64,000 nucleotides of DNA, taken from assembly GCF_030371825.1 (NCBI RefSeq), contig NZ_JAUDDM010000003.1; one strand, given 5' to 3'. This DNA is from Collinsella sp944321445 (GTDB lineage Bacteria > Actinomycetota > Coriobacteriia > Coriobacteriales > Coriobacteriaceae). A program made the translations under genes and the position numbers. How positions within the stretch are numbered: the first letter of the stretch is position 1; every line of letters begins with the position of its first letter. Below, piece by piece: positions 51,036 through 60,234 of this stretch. The notes under the pieces are model-generated. The model had not been told where the DNA came from. It saw only the letters and a program-made list of their open reading frames with translations, and ran no database searches.

Positions 51036-52210
51036 GCTGCGTACGCCCCCTCGGATGCGATGCGGTACACGCGGCAGTTACCCGCACCGAGCCAGCCGTC
51101 CATGCCGGACACGAAGGTATCGACCCTGTCGAGCGGCACGAACGCCTGGATGGAACCGCCGAAGCCGCCACCGTGGATGCGCACGGCGCCCTCGTCGCCC
51201 AGCAGGTGCTCGGCAAGCGCCAGGGCAACCATGGCGGGCTGGTCGTTGCCGCCGTTCGCGACGTTTTGCAGGTACATGCCCGAGCTGGCTCCGGAGCGGC
51301 GGGTGAGGTCGAGGAAGGTGTCGATATCGCCCGCACACAGCGCATCCCAGCGCTCGATCACGAGGCGGTTCTCGATGTAGTAGTGCAGCGCGCGCAGCAC
51401 CGGGCGGTCGCCCAGCTTGGCGCGCAAGTCCACGACGCGCTCGTCGAACTGCTCGACGGGAACCTCGCACAGGCGGGTCTTGCCGAACTCGGCGGCCACA
51501 GCCTGCATCTCACCGGGAACAGCGGCGTAGTCGGCCGTGCTCACGCTGTGATCGGTGCCCATGTAGGCCAGGCAGAGCGCATAGCCCTTGTCGGCGAAGT
51601 CGAAGTCGAGCTTCTCGGACACGGGGTTCGCCGGATCCTCGAAGTTGATGTGCGCGATGCCGCCGAGCGCTTCGGAGAGCTGGTCCATAAGGCCGCAGGG
51701 CTTGCCGAAGTACACGTTCTCGGCCCGCTGGGCCGCCTGCGCCATGGCGGTGGGGGTCACCGGGTCGCCGGGCCACAGCGTCTCCATGACGCGGCCGACA
51801 GCGAGCTCGAGCGCCGCGGAGGAAGAAAGACCGGAGCCACCGGGGATATCGCTGTCCATAACCAGGTCGAAGCCCTGCACCTCGCGACCGGTGGCGGCAA
51901 GGTCGGCAGCCATGCCGCGCACGAGACCGGCGGTGCTCACCTTCTCGTCCTCACGCGGGGTGAGGTCGGACAGGTCGATCTCGAAGGGCTCATAGCCCGC
52001 GCTCGCAACGCGCGCGGTCATGGTACCGTTCAGTGCCGCGACGCCCTCGATGGACACGTCGAGCGCGCCCGCAACCACATGGCCGCCCTCGTGGTCGGTG
52101 TGGTTGCCCGCGATCTCGCTGCGTGCGGGAGCGTGCACGTGAGCAAGCTCGCGACCTTCTCCGAATTGCTCGGAGAAGCGATCGATAAGTTCAGATACGG
52201 CAGTGCCCAT
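51026..52210 (-). CDS. galK: Galactokinase
   Basis: A 394-residue GHMP kinase phosphorylating galactose at C1. It has HAPARSEIAGNHTDHEGGHV (galactokinase signature, with Glu-Ile-Ala rather than the usual Gly-Asn-Leu), the ATP motif GGSGLSSSAALELAVG, GLMDQLSEALGG and the C-terminal RIHGGGFGGSIQAFVP. The ATG at 52210 has GGAG 5 nt upstream; earlier starts have no support. It is first in galK-galT and divergent from a DeoR-type repressor. Confidence 0.94.
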   Translation of the reverse strand: MGTAVSELIDRFSEQFGEGRELAHVHAPARSEIAGNHTDHEGGHVVAGALDVSIEGVAALNGTMTARVASAGYEPFEIDLSDLTPREDEKVSTAGLVRGMAADLAATGREVQGFDLVMDSDIPGGSGLSSSAALELAVGRVMETLWPGDPVTPTAMAQAAQRAENVYFGKPCGLMDQLSEALGGIAHINFEDPANPVSEKLDFDFADKGYALCLAYMGTDHSVSTADYAAVPGEMQAVAAEFGKTRLCEVPVEQFDERVVDLRAKLGDRPVLRALHYYIENRLVIERWDALCAGDIDTFLDLTRRSGASSGMYLQNVANGGNDQPAMVALALAEHLLGDEGAVRIHGGGFGGSIQAFVPLDRVDTFVSGMDGWLGAGNCRVYRIASEGAYAAWL

Positions 52211-52466
52211 GGATACTCCTCTCACGATAGGCGCGCGGGACCTGCACGGGTGGCAGCGCGCGGCCATCGACTCTCCTGCTGTTCTGTTCGGAACTGAAAG
52301 AGTTTGATAACTCGTCTGTGAATGTACCATACCGCGCGCGAACGGCGGCAAACGCGTCGGCGCGCGGGGGCGTCCCAGCTGAGCACTTTGGTATATTTCT
52401 CCATTCATACGTTATCTACCTGCGTATTTGTATTGCTTTTGGCACACGGCGAAGAAAAAAGTCGCA

Positions 52467-52617
52467 CATTGGAACATACACACTTTGAACGAACGTGTCA
52501 CGCAGATGAAGAGATGCCGTTCGCGCCCGACAATCGACCGTTTACCCGAATCTTGCGCGAGTTTGTTTAAGTATGTTCAAATGCCCATGATGGAGCGGCA
52601 GCGTTGCATTTGAATAC
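52467..52617. promoter_or_regulatory. Set of related sites in the galK/regulator divergent gap
   Basis: The 443-bp A+T-rich gap carries four copies of a TTGAAC-type motif. They are CATTGGAACATAC (52467-52479), ACTTTGAACGAAC (52482-52494), the reverse complement of CATTTGAACATAC (52571-52583) and CATTTGAATAC (52607-52617). The first and third differ by one base and face each other. They are plausible operators for the DeoR/LacR-type protein encoded at 52654. Confidence 0.5.
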
Positions 52618-52653
52618 TCGCAGGCGATGCCGTCACGAACCAAGGGGGCAGCC

Positions 52654-53439
52654 ATGCTCAAGGCAGAACGACAAGAGCAGATCGTACAGCGCCTAATCGC
52701 TCACGGCACGGAGTCGGTGGGGGCCATCGCCCGCGCGCTCGATGTGTCCGAGATGACCGTTCGGCGCGACCTCGAAGAGCTGGCCGACCGCGGCATCGTC
52801 GAGCGCGTCTACGGCGGCGCGCGCATGCCGAGCGCCCTCAAGGAATCGTATTCATCCGACGGCATCCCGCTTCTGCGCGAATACTCCCATGTTGAGAAGC
52901 GCCGCCTGCACACCGAAGAGAAGCGGCGGGTCGCCAACCGCGCCGCCCAGCTCGTGAAGCCCGACGACACGGTGTTTCTGGGCGCGGGCACCACGGTCGA
53001 ATACATGGTGCGCTACCTGCCCGATGCGCATCTGCGCGTCATCACCAACAGCATTTCGGTGTTCAAACTCTTGGAGCACAACGAGCAGTGCGAACTGTAC
53101 CTAGTGGGAGGTCTGTACCGTCAGCAAACCGGCTGTTTTGTGGGCGGCATGGCGGAGGAGGCGGTCGCTCCTCTGGGCATCGACAAGGCCTTCATCGGCA
53201 CCAATGGCATCTCGAACGGCTCGCTGTTCACCTCGGACATCGACGAGGGACGCATCCAGCGCCTGGTGCTCAACAAGGCGCAGGAGCGCTACGCGGTCTG
53301 CGACATGAGCAAGGTGGGGCGGCGTGACTTCTACGGCTTCTACCCCATCAGCCGCCTCACGGCGCTCATCTGCGACGCAAGCATCGACCCGGCAGCTGCC
53401 CAAGACCTCTCCGAGCAGGTCGAGCTCATCAAAGCATAA
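52654..53439 (+). CDS. DeoR/LacR-family regulator, likely for galK-galT
   Basis: A 261-residue regulator. The HTH lies in about residues 5-58: RQEQIVQRLIAHGTESVGAI, then SEMTVRRDLEELADRGIVER with the VYGGAR hinge. The sensor domain has DDTVFLGAGTTVEYMVRYLP, ELYLVGGLYRQQTGCFVGGM, KAFIGTNGIS and CDMSKVGRRDFYGF. This Gram-positive subgroup includes LacR-like repressors responding to phosphorylated sugars. The ATG at 52654 follows AAGGGGG; a start 27 nt earlier is possible. It is divergent from galK. Confidence 0.9.
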   Translation: MLKAERQEQIVQRLIAHGTESVGAIARALDVSEMTVRRDLEELADRGIVERVYGGARMPSALKESYSSDGIPLLREYSHVEKRRLHTEEKRRVANRAAQLVKPDDTVFLGAGTTVEYMVRYLPDAHLRVITNSISVFKLLEHNEQCELYLVGGLYRQQTGCFVGGMAEEAVAPLGIDKAFIGTNGISNGSLFTSDIDEGRIQRLVLNKAQERYAVCDMSKVGRRDFYGFYPISRLTALICDASIDPAAAQDLSEQVELIKA

Positions 53440-53451
53440 GCGAGCTGCCCC

Positions 53452-54099
53452 TTAAATGGTGGGGATGAGCAGCGGCTCGCGCTTGCCCCGCTGCGGGAAC
53501 ACATCGTCGGGAATGTCGAGAATCTGCGCCCCGCATGCGTTCACGACGGTCGTGCCGCACGGGTGCTTGCGCACGCGCTCCACCCTCCCATAATTCATGT
53601 GGATGTGCCCGTGGAACATGAACGCCGGCTTGAGCTTGTCCACGTAGTAGTCAAACGACTCGAACCCCCGGTGCGGCAAATCTTCCATATCACCGAAACC
53701 CCGTATGGGCGCATGCGTGACCAGAATGTCCACGCCGCCGGTGGCGCGCGCGAGCAGTGCGAGCTTGCCCATGCGGCGGCGCATCTCCTTTTCCGTAAAG
53801 CCGAAGACGCGCTCGTTGTACTTGATCGACCCGCCAACGCCCATGATGCGCACACCCTTGTAGTCGCGCAGCTGCCCTTCGATAGAGATGCAGCCCTGGG
53901 GCGGGTGCGCCACGTAACCCATGTCGTGATTGCCCCACACGTAGACGAGCGGGACGTTTGCCATGGTCACCACGTGCTCCAGGTAGCGCGCCGGAAGATC
54001 GCCGCACGAAATGATGAGCTCGACGCCCTCCATGCGCTCGCGGTCGTAGTAATCTTCCAGCCACGCTTCCTCAACGTCGGCGATGACGAGGATCTTCAT
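53452..54099 (-). CDS. Metallophosphoesterase
   Basis: A 215-residue calcineurin-like phosphoesterase with all signature blocks: ILVIADVEEAWLEDYY (D without the usual D-x-H), LIISCGDLPARYLEHV (GD), YVWGNHDMGYVAHPP (GNHD), VDILVTHAPIRGFGD (TH) and FMFHGHIHMNYGRVER (GHxH). The first metal motif is D-V-E rather than D-x-H, as in YfcE-divergent subgroups. The ATG at 54099 overlaps the stop of the BMP-fusion gene (ATGA), so the two are translationally coupled. The substrate is unknown; cyclic nucleotides or phosphodiesters are possible. Confidence 0.88.
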   Translation of the reverse strand: MKILVIADVEEAWLEDYYDRERMEGVELIISCGDLPARYLEHVVTMANVPLVYVWGNHDMGYVAHPPQGCISIEGQLRDYKGVRIMGVGGSIKYNERVFGFTEKEMRRRMGKLALLARATGGVDILVTHAPIRGFGDMEDLPHRGFESFDYYVDKLKPAFMFHGHIHMNYGRVERVRKHPCGTTVVNACGAQILDIPDDVFPQRGKREPLLIPTI

Positions 54100-56060
54100 C
54101 GACTCGCCTCGCGCTGGGCGGCTACCGTCGGATCGAGGGGGATGACACCGCTCACGCTTACCTCGTCGAGCGCGCGCTCGGACAGCTCGCGTTCCTCGGG
54201 CAGGCGGCCGACGATGTTCTCGTTCAGCCAGGACATGCGCGCGATCTGGCTGCTGGGCAGGCGGCCCGAGCCATGCGGTTGCACGATCCCCGTCTGGCTT
54301 TTGAGCTCGTCGGTGAACGGGTGGATCTGGCCGTTGAGCATGCTCTGGCGAAACACCTCCACCAGATTGCGCTGGCGCACCGGCACGACGGGCGACAGGC
54401 GCACGTCCAGCACGCCCGACGTGAGGCCCCACCAGTAGTTGAGCGCCTTGTCGCGCAGCTCGTCGCCCTCGCGGCGCCACGAATCATCGCGGATGGACTG
54501 CACGATGCGCTGGTAGAAGCGTCCCCACTGCAGCACCGGCTCGCCCAGGTGCACCTCGGTACCGTCATACTCGACCAGGTAGAGGCCCCACGACTCATCC
54601 GGGTCCACAGGGTTGGGCACGTCGCGCGCACAGACGATGCGCACGTCGGTTTCGGCCAATTCGCGGCGCCAATCGTAGTCCTTCGCGGCATACCACTTGA
54701 GATACACCGTGACGTGCGGATCGACCATCTGCGCGCCGATGGCGAAGGCGTTGATGCCCGCCACGGTGCCATAGACCGGGGAATCGGCAACGTAGCCGAT
54801 GCGATGGTTGTCCGAAAGGCTCGCCGCGAGGGCGCCGAGAAGGAACTTCACCTCATAGGTCTTCGCGCTGAAGGTGCGCACGGCGCTGTGCGACAGGCTT
54901 ACCGAACAGTTGAGCACCTTGAGCTTGGGATATTTCATGGCGGCACGCAGCGCCTGGGTCATTTGCGTGGGCACGTTCGTCACGATGAGGTCGCTGCGAT
55001 CGGCCACTGCCGCGTCGACGGCGCGGTCGAACGCCTCGTCCGATTTGCAGTCGGAAAAGACCGTTGTCTCGACCATACCGCCAAAGGAGCGTTCGAGCTC
55101 CAAGCGGCCCTTCTCGTGCGCCGCGGCCCATCCGGACGTTTGGGGACTGCGCTCGTAGATGAATGCGACCCGCAGCGATTTAGGCGGAACGGCCTTCTTA
55201 TACAGCCCCTTGAGGTCGGCGATGAGCTTTCCTTTCGAAGGCTGCTCGGGAGGTGTCTCGAGATAAGCGATGGGCTCTTGGCTCGCGCTGACGCGCAGCT
55301 CTCCCCACATGCGGCTCAGGCGGTCCGCTATTTCGGTGGGTGAGCCGCAAATGGCAAGCTCATAGCCGTAGATCTTGAGATAGGAAAGAAACGCATCGCC
55401 TGCCGTGATGCCCAGCGAGCCCCCGTCACGGCGCGCGAAGGCCGCAGCGAAGCTCTCGAAGGCGGCACGCAGGTCGGTTACCGCCTCATCGGGCCACGGA
55501 TTTTCGAGGTCGCGGTGTGCGAACACGGCGAGCCGTTCGTAGGAGCCCTCTTCAGAAAACACGATGCCATAGATGGGGCACACGCGATAGAACCGCAGGA
55601 ACTCCTGGTAGATGCGGTATTCCTTCGTATCCGACGGCATGGGCAGCATGCGCGTGACGCTCGCGGTGATCGACGGCATGTCCAGGTAGCGCATGACCGA
55701 CACGCGTTTGTTGCCCTCCTGCACGTAGAAGCGCTGGAGGTACTCGTAGACGATGATGGGGTCGCGCAGGCCCTCCTCGCGCTGGGAGTCGATGAGCGAA
55801 CTCCACTTAGACGCGAACTCAGAATCGTCTTCGAGCAGCGGCATGAACCCGCGCGAAAACGAGTTCTGCCGGCCATGCGTGCGCGTGCCCGCAATGAGCG
55901 ACATGTCGATGTCGATGACGCCGACGGGAACCTCGCCCTGGTAGCCCCGGTCGCGTAAAAAATCGCTCAAGGCGGTGGGATAGGGGTAGCGCCCGGCGGC
56001 GACATCCTGCTGGACCTGCCTCAGACCGATTTTGCGCGCTTTGCGATAGTCCTCGATCAT
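54096..56060 (-). CDS. Cytoplasmic ParB-like / BMP-domain fusion protein
   Basis: A 654-residue protein without signal peptide or lipobox. Residues 1-290 include GVIDIDMSLIAGTRTHGRQN and a ParB/sulfiredoxin-like core RDPIIVYEYLQRFYVQEGNK (99-118) continuing RVSVMRYLDM. Residues 300-565 resemble the basic membrane protein (BMP/Med) fold that binds nucleosides: LRVAFIYERSPQTSGWAAAH, LIVTNVPTQMTQALRAAMKY and FLLGALAASLSDNHRIGYVA. A helical tail follows. BMP domains are normally extracellular receptors, so this looks like an intracellular sensor. It is coupled to a metallophosphoesterase. Confidence 0.75.
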   Translation of the reverse strand: MIEDYRKARKIGLRQVQQDVAAGRYPYPTALSDFLRDRGYQGEVPVGVIDIDMSLIAGTRTHGRQNSFSRGFMPLLEDDSEFASKWSSLIDSQREEGLRDPIIVYEYLQRFYVQEGNKRVSVMRYLDMPSITASVTRMLPMPSDTKEYRIYQEFLRFYRVCPIYGIVFSEEGSYERLAVFAHRDLENPWPDEAVTDLRAAFESFAAAFARRDGGSLGITAGDAFLSYLKIYGYELAICGSPTEIADRLSRMWGELRVSASQEPIAYLETPPEQPSKGKLIADLKGLYKKAVPPKSLRVAFIYERSPQTSGWAAAHEKGRLELERSFGGMVETTVFSDCKSDEAFDRAVDAAVADRSDLIVTNVPTQMTQALRAAMKYPKLKVLNCSVSLSHSAVRTFSAKTYEVKFLLGALAASLSDNHRIGYVADSPVYGTVAGINAFAIGAQMVDPHVTVYLKWYAAKDYDWRRELAETDVRIVCARDVPNPVDPDESWGLYLVEYDGTEVHLGEPVLQWGRFYQRIVQSIRDDSWRREGDELRDKALNYWWGLTSGVLDVRLSPVVPVRQRNLVEVFRQSMLNGQIHPFTDELKSQTGIVQPHGSGRLPSSQIARMSWLNENIVGRLPEERELSERALDEVSVSGVIPLDPTVAAQREASR

Positions 56061-56281
56061 GCTGACCCACTCCCAACCAGCTGACGCCAATTCGCTGTTG
56101 GCTCCATTATCCCCTGCAACGTCTGGGTGCGGACGACTGAGCGGCCAATGGTCAGAAGTATTACGGAACTTATATCATAATGATAGCTCTATGAGCTGGT
56201 CATAAGGCATTATGCTACTTCTAGCGGCAGGAGCGATGGGGTGGCACGCTTGCCAGCGAACCTTCTCCATCGGCGTTCGGT

Positions 56282-56324
56282 TGTTGTGAGCGCTTCCGGC
56301 CAATCGCCGGAAGCGCTCACAACA
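56282..56324. repeat. Nested inverted-repeat family, single-hairpin copy 3
   Basis: TGTTGTGAGCGCTTCCGGC and GCCGGAAGCGCTCACAACA form a perfect 19-bp stem around CAATC. The arm matches the outer unit of the elements at 846-976 and 28634-28766. It lies about 60 bp past the brnQ stop. The remaining gap (56061-56281) has no supported gene. Confidence 0.9.
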
Positions 56325-56384
56325 GAAAAATACGAGGTGGCATACCTGTTTTGTCGCAAGCACGGACAACGCGCCGATAGAACA

Positions 56385-57704
56385 CTAACGGGCAGATACC
56401 TTCCCGATACCGATAAGGCCACAGAAGAAAGCGACGAGTGCGGCAAGGGCTGCAGGAACGACCCAACTTAGCCCAAGGTCGGCAAACGGAAGAGCATCGA
56501 TGGGAAGCGTCGCGGCGGGAGCGAAGGCGTCGCGCAACGCCTCGATGACGCTGATGGCCGCCGTGACACCCACAACGAGCGGCCAGATAATCGGCCGTTC
56601 GTCGCATGCCGCGTGGAACATGCCCATGAGAACAAGCACGATGGCCACAGGGTACATGGCCCCCAGCAACGGAACCGAGAACGCGAGGATAGCGTCGAGG
56701 CCGAAGTTGGACAGGAAACACGAGAACGCCGCGAACACGAAGGCGCACGCGCGATACGACACGCCGGGAATCTCGTTGGAAAAGTACGTTCCGCAGCAGC
56801 TGATCAGGCCGGTGCAAACATTCAGGCAGGCAAGCAGGAAGATGGCGGCGACCACCACGGTTCCCGCGATGCCGAAGTGCTGGGTCGCAGAAGCAGTGAG
56901 CACGGCCGCGCCGTTCGTCGCACCCGCCGCCACCTCGCTGGCAGAGACGCCCACGTAGGCCAAGCCGCAGTAGATGAGTGCCATGAGGACGCCTGCGAAC
57001 ACACCGGCACGCGAGATGGCGCGCGTGAGGGGACCGGGCTCGGTCACGCCCATCTCACGGATGTTGGTGGCAATGACCAGGCCAAAGGTGAGGGATGCCA
57101 AAAGGTCCATCGTTTGGTAGCCCACAAGGAAGCCCTGCACCGCAGCTCCGTTATCGTAGGGTGCCTGCGCGGCGGACAGCTCGGGCAGGGGCGTGAGGAA
57201 CGACGCGACGGTCACCGCGACAATGAGCAGGATAAGCGCCGGGCCCGTCACACGGCCGAGCAGGCGCGTGAGGCGACCCGGATGCATGGCGAGCACGTAG
57301 GCAAGGGCGAAAAACGCAACGGAGAAGATCAGACGCGGGATATCGACCGCAAGCGATGCGGGCAGCAGCGGCTCCAACATCTCGAACGCAGTGGAAGAAG
57401 TGCGCGGAATGGCGAGACACGGACCGATGGCCAGATACACCGCCGCCACGAACACGCGGGCGAACATGGGGTGCACGCGTCCAGCAAGGTCGCGCGCCGT
57501 GCCCGCAAGCGCCACCGCGATGATGCCGAGCACGGGAAGACCGATGGCCGCCACGAGGAAGCCGAGCGCTGCGGGCATGGTATCGGTTCCTGCCTGCAGG
57601 CCCAACAGAGGCGGCAGAATGAGGTTTCCCGCACCGAAGAACATCGAAAAGAGCGTGACGCCCACCACCACGGACTGCCGCGCCGAAAGAGTCTGCTTCG
57701 CCAT
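56385..57704 (-). CDS. brnQ: Branched-chain amino acid:cation symporter
   Basis: A 439-residue, roughly 12-helix LIVCS transporter for Leu/Ile/Val. The N-terminal signature VVVGVTLFSMFFGAGNLILP with PLLGLQAG is characteristic, as are RTSSTAFEMLEPLLP, VQGFLVGYQTMDLLASLTFG and LLACLNVCTGLISCCGTYFS. The ATG at 57704 (MAKQTLSARQ) is preferred, with a weak GGTGG site. It is separated from the glucokinase gene upstream by a hairpin. Confidence 0.95.
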   Translation of the reverse strand: MAKQTLSARQSVVVGVTLFSMFFGAGNLILPPLLGLQAGTDTMPAALGFLVAAIGLPVLGIIAVALAGTARDLAGRVHPMFARVFVAAVYLAIGPCLAIPRTSSTAFEMLEPLLPASLAVDIPRLIFSVAFFALAYVLAMHPGRLTRLLGRVTGPALILLIVAVTVASFLTPLPELSAAQAPYDNGAAVQGFLVGYQTMDLLASLTFGLVIATNIREMGVTEPGPLTRAISRAGVFAGVLMALIYCGLAYVGVSASEVAAGATNGAAVLTASATQHFGIAGTVVVAAIFLLACLNVCTGLISCCGTYFSNEIPGVSYRACAFVFAAFSCFLSNFGLDAILAFSVPLLGAMYPVAIVLVLMGMFHAACDERPIIWPLVVGVTAAISVIEALRDAFAPAATLPIDALPFADLGLSWVVPAALAALVAFFCGLIGIGKVSAR

Positions 57705-57737
57705 GATCCACCAATCGATGATGCGCTGAATCGAATC

Positions 57738-57767
57738 GACCCGATGCGCACGGTGGCGCATCGGGTC
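57738..57767 (-). terminator. Hairpin between glucokinase and brnQ genes
   Basis: GACCCGATGCGC-ACGGTG-GCGCATCGGGTC is a perfect 12-bp stem, about 55 bp past the glucokinase stop and 34 bp before the brnQ start. It could terminate the first gene or form part of the brnQ leader. Confidence 0.65.
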
Positions 57768-57821
57768 AACAGCATAGTCCATTTTGCGCCGAAGCGCAGG
57801 CTCGCAAGCGGGCGTGTCCCT

Positions 57822-58778
57822 TTATGCCTCCGCAGCGCGCAGGGCCATGTAGGCCGCGCCGAAGATGCCGGCGTCGTTGCCCAGCGATGCGATCTCGATG
57901 GGCGTGTCGGCGCAAACCGCAAGGGCATAGCGACGATACGCGGCGTACAGCTCGTCAAGATACTGGCTGGCGGAATTGGAAACGCCGCCGCCCAGCACAA
58001 ACGCCTCGGGATCGACGACCGCCGCGATGAGGGCAAGCGCGCGGCCCAGGTACTCGCACATGGTGGAAACCGCTGCAGCTGCAGCCTCGTCGCCCGCAGC
58101 GAGCGCCTCGAAAACGGCACGCGAGTCACTGGGGCCCACAAGCTCCACAGGATCGGAGCCGCGCTTGGCGCACTCCTCCTTATAGCTGGTCACGATACCT
58201 GTTGCCGAGGCGTACTGCTCGAGGTGACCCTTGCCGCCGCAGCCGCAGGTGCGCTCCTCGTCCGGGTTCAAGCACATGTGGCCGATCTCGCCGCCGGCAC
58301 CCACGAAGCCCTCGATCATATTGCCGTTCACCACGACGCCGCCGCCGACGCCCGTGCCGATGGTCACCATGACCATGCTCTGCTTGCCGCGCGCACTGCC
58401 GCGCCACACCTCGCCCATTGCTGCCGCGTTGGCGTCGTTGCCGAACTTCACCGCGGCATGGGGGCAGTGGGTTTCGAGCGCGCGCATGAGGCCGGGCGCA
58501 TTGAGCTGGATGTTTGCCTGAAGACGGATGTCGCCGTCAGCGGGAACCGGGCACGGAACGGCCAGGCCGATGCCGTACACGTCGTCGACCGTGCCGTGCG
58601 CTTGCTCCACCAGCTGGTCGATGCCGCTACACACCGCATCGTAGCCGTCGGTGTCGATGAGCGGCGGCGTGGGGACGCTCGCCCGGGCGATGAGCGCACC
58701 CTCCTCGGTAAAGAGACCCTCCTTGACCGACGTTCCACCGACGTCGATGCCCACGAAGTACTTGACGGATTCTGCCAT
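57822..58778 (-). CDS. glk: ROK-family glucokinase
   Basis: A 318-residue ROK kinase phosphorylating glucose. It has FVGIDVGGTSVKEGLFTEEG (ATP phosphate loop), KFGNDANAAAMGEVWRGSAR (catalytic Asp), TIGTGVGGGVVVNGNMIEG, GEIGHMCLNPDEERTCGCGG (zinc-site H-x9-11-CxCGxxGC-type region, here CGCGGKGHLEQ, lacking the final Cys) and FVLGGGVSNSASQY. The ATG at 58778 has AAGGGAG upstream. It is next to brnQ and the palindrome at 58903. Sugar specificity beyond glucose cannot be fixed. Confidence 0.92.
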   Translation of the reverse strand: MAESVKYFVGIDVGGTSVKEGLFTEEGALIARASVPTPPLIDTDGYDAVCSGIDQLVEQAHGTVDDVYGIGLAVPCPVPADGDIRLQANIQLNAPGLMRALETHCPHAAVKFGNDANAAAMGEVWRGSARGKQSMVMVTIGTGVGGGVVVNGNMIEGFVGAGGEIGHMCLNPDEERTCGCGGKGHLEQYASATGIVTSYKEECAKRGSDPVELVGPSDSRAVFEALAAGDEAAAAAVSTMCEYLGRALALIAAVVDPEAFVLGGGVSNSASQYLDELYAAYRRYALAVCADTPIEIASLGNDAGIFGAAYMALRAAEA

Positions 58779-58902
58779 AGTCGAAAGCTCCCTTCGTTCC
58801 CCTGCAAACGGGCGTCGCCGCATGCGCGGTAAACCATCCGATACGCCCTATAGTACCGCGAAGAATGAGTCCCGTCGTGTCTCGGCCGGACTTCCCTTCG
58901 TT

Positions 58903-58988
58903 AACCCCCTGCAGACTTTGGTCTTAGCCACATCTGGAGGAAGGAATCCGGGTCCAGATGTGGGTTTGGCCAAAGTCTGCAGGGGGTT
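58903..58988. repeat. Second type of nested inverted repeat
   Basis: The outer arms AACCCCCTGCAGACTTTGG (58903-58921) and CCAAAGTCTGCAGGGGGTT (58970-58988) pair perfectly over 19 bp. The inner arms CCACATCTGGA (58928-58938) and TCCAGATGTGG (58953-58963) pair over 11 bp. The element lies about 50 bp past the stop of the leftward lectin-protein gene, the same placement as the TGTTGTGAGCGC family. Confidence 0.88.
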
Positions 58989-59036
58989 GGTTTTGCTGGA
59001 AGAGGAAAGTGCGCCACGGTGCGCAGGCGTCGCCCG

Positions 59037-60209
59037 CTATTGCGCCTCGACTTCGACTTCCTGCTCCATGATGAAGGCCATGCGATCGGCTTTGTACACG
59101 TTGCTCACGTCGTTGGGGACGTCATACCAGCCCCAGGAGCCGCCGGACTTCAGCATGACCAGACGGTCCTCGATACCCTGGTCATTGTTGGGCTCGCCGG
59201 ATGCCCAGGCGTTGAACTCAAACGGGCTGCCATCCACCCATTCCCAGCTGTCACCGGAACGCATGCCGCCGATCCAGCATACCGCGACGCCCTCGGCGGG
59301 AAGCTGCGCGAGCACCTGGTTGTACTCATCGGCGCTCGAGACGGTCGCGAGGTATCCCCCGTGCGCCTCGCAGTAGGCGCGCGCGTCGCTCCAGGTCATG
59401 GCCTGGCGCACCAGCGTGTATCGGTGCTCGATGACCGTCTTGGGACCGGTGGAGACCACGAGGTCGACCGCGGAGTTCTCCTCCGCCTCGCCACCTGCCG
59501 CAGGATTTTGCGAGATGACAGAGCCCTCTGCCACCGTGGAGCTCGCTTCCTCGGTCACCTCGCCCACGGCCAGACCGGCGTCCTCGAGTGCTGCTTTCGC
59601 CTCATCTTGCGTTTTGCCCGTGACGTTCGGGATCGCGATGGGATCGGGCTCGACGAGCGAGACCTGCGCACTTCCCTGCTGTGGGCTCGCCTGCGGTGCA
59701 TCGAGCACGCCCAGGCCGAAGACCGCGAATGCACCGGCCGCGCCCACCACCGCGATCGCGGCGACGATGCCGATGATGAGCGGTGCATGGGAGCGCTTGC
59801 GCGGAGGCTCGGGACCGGGCTGCGGGGTGGCCGGCATCTCGCCGACGCCAACAACCGGCTGCGCGGGAACCTGCTGCCAGGTTTGCGCGTTGAAGGTCGG
59901 GGGAATTTCAGGCTCAGGAGCCGGAGGGACGGGCGCGGAGGACACCGGGGTCTCGGGCGCCGCTGGGGCAACCGGGAGTTCCACCGTCTCCACGGGCGTT
60001 GCGACGGCATCGTCGACAGGAGATGTCTCGACAACCTCGGTGGCGGAAGCGTCCTCGACAGGCGCCTCAACGTGAAGAGCGCTCGTTTCCGGCGCGCTCT
60101 CCGCGATCTCGTCCTCGCGCGGCTGCACCTCGTAGTCCACAGCAGCACCGCAGTTGGTGCAGAATTTCGCACCGTCGGGAAGCTGATGTCCGCATTGCGT
60201 ACAGAACAT
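59037..60209 (-). CDS. Zinc ribbon-TM-PASTA-C-type lectin membrane protein
   Basis: A 390-residue mosaic protein. Residues 3-20 form a zinc ribbon (CTQCGHQLPDGAKFCTNC). Residues 30-140 are an acidic/Pro-rich linker. Residues 143-169 are a membrane helix. Residues 191-256 are one PASTA domain (IPNVTGKTQDEAKAALEDAG). Residues 262-382 are a C-type lectin-like domain with RQAMTWSDARAYCEAHGGYL, CWIGGMRSGDSWEWVDGSPF and the EPN motif in WASGEPNNDQGIED. The topology puts the ribbon inside and the PASTA/lectin part outside. The family disulfides are mostly missing. The ATG at 60209 has AAGGAG 9 nt upstream. A glycan or wall sensor is a reasonable inference. Confidence 0.85.
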   Translation of the reverse strand: MFCTQCGHQLPDGAKFCTNCGAAVDYEVQPREDEIAESAPETSALHVEAPVEDASATEVVETSPVDDAVATPVETVELPVAPAAPETPVSSAPVPPAPEPEIPPTFNAQTWQQVPAQPVVGVGEMPATPQPGPEPPRKRSHAPLIIGIVAAIAVVGAAGAFAVFGLGVLDAPQASPQQGSAQVSLVEPDPIAIPNVTGKTQDEAKAALEDAGLAVGEVTEEASSTVAEGSVISQNPAAGGEAEENSAVDLVVSTGPKTVIEHRYTLVRQAMTWSDARAYCEAHGGYLATVSSADEYNQVLAQLPAEGVAVCWIGGMRSGDSWEWVDGSPFEFNAWASGEPNNDQGIEDRLVMLKSGGSWGWYDVPNDVSNVYKADRMAFIMEQEVEVEAQ

Positions 60210-60234
60210 AACCGTCAACTCCTTGCGCCCGCAC

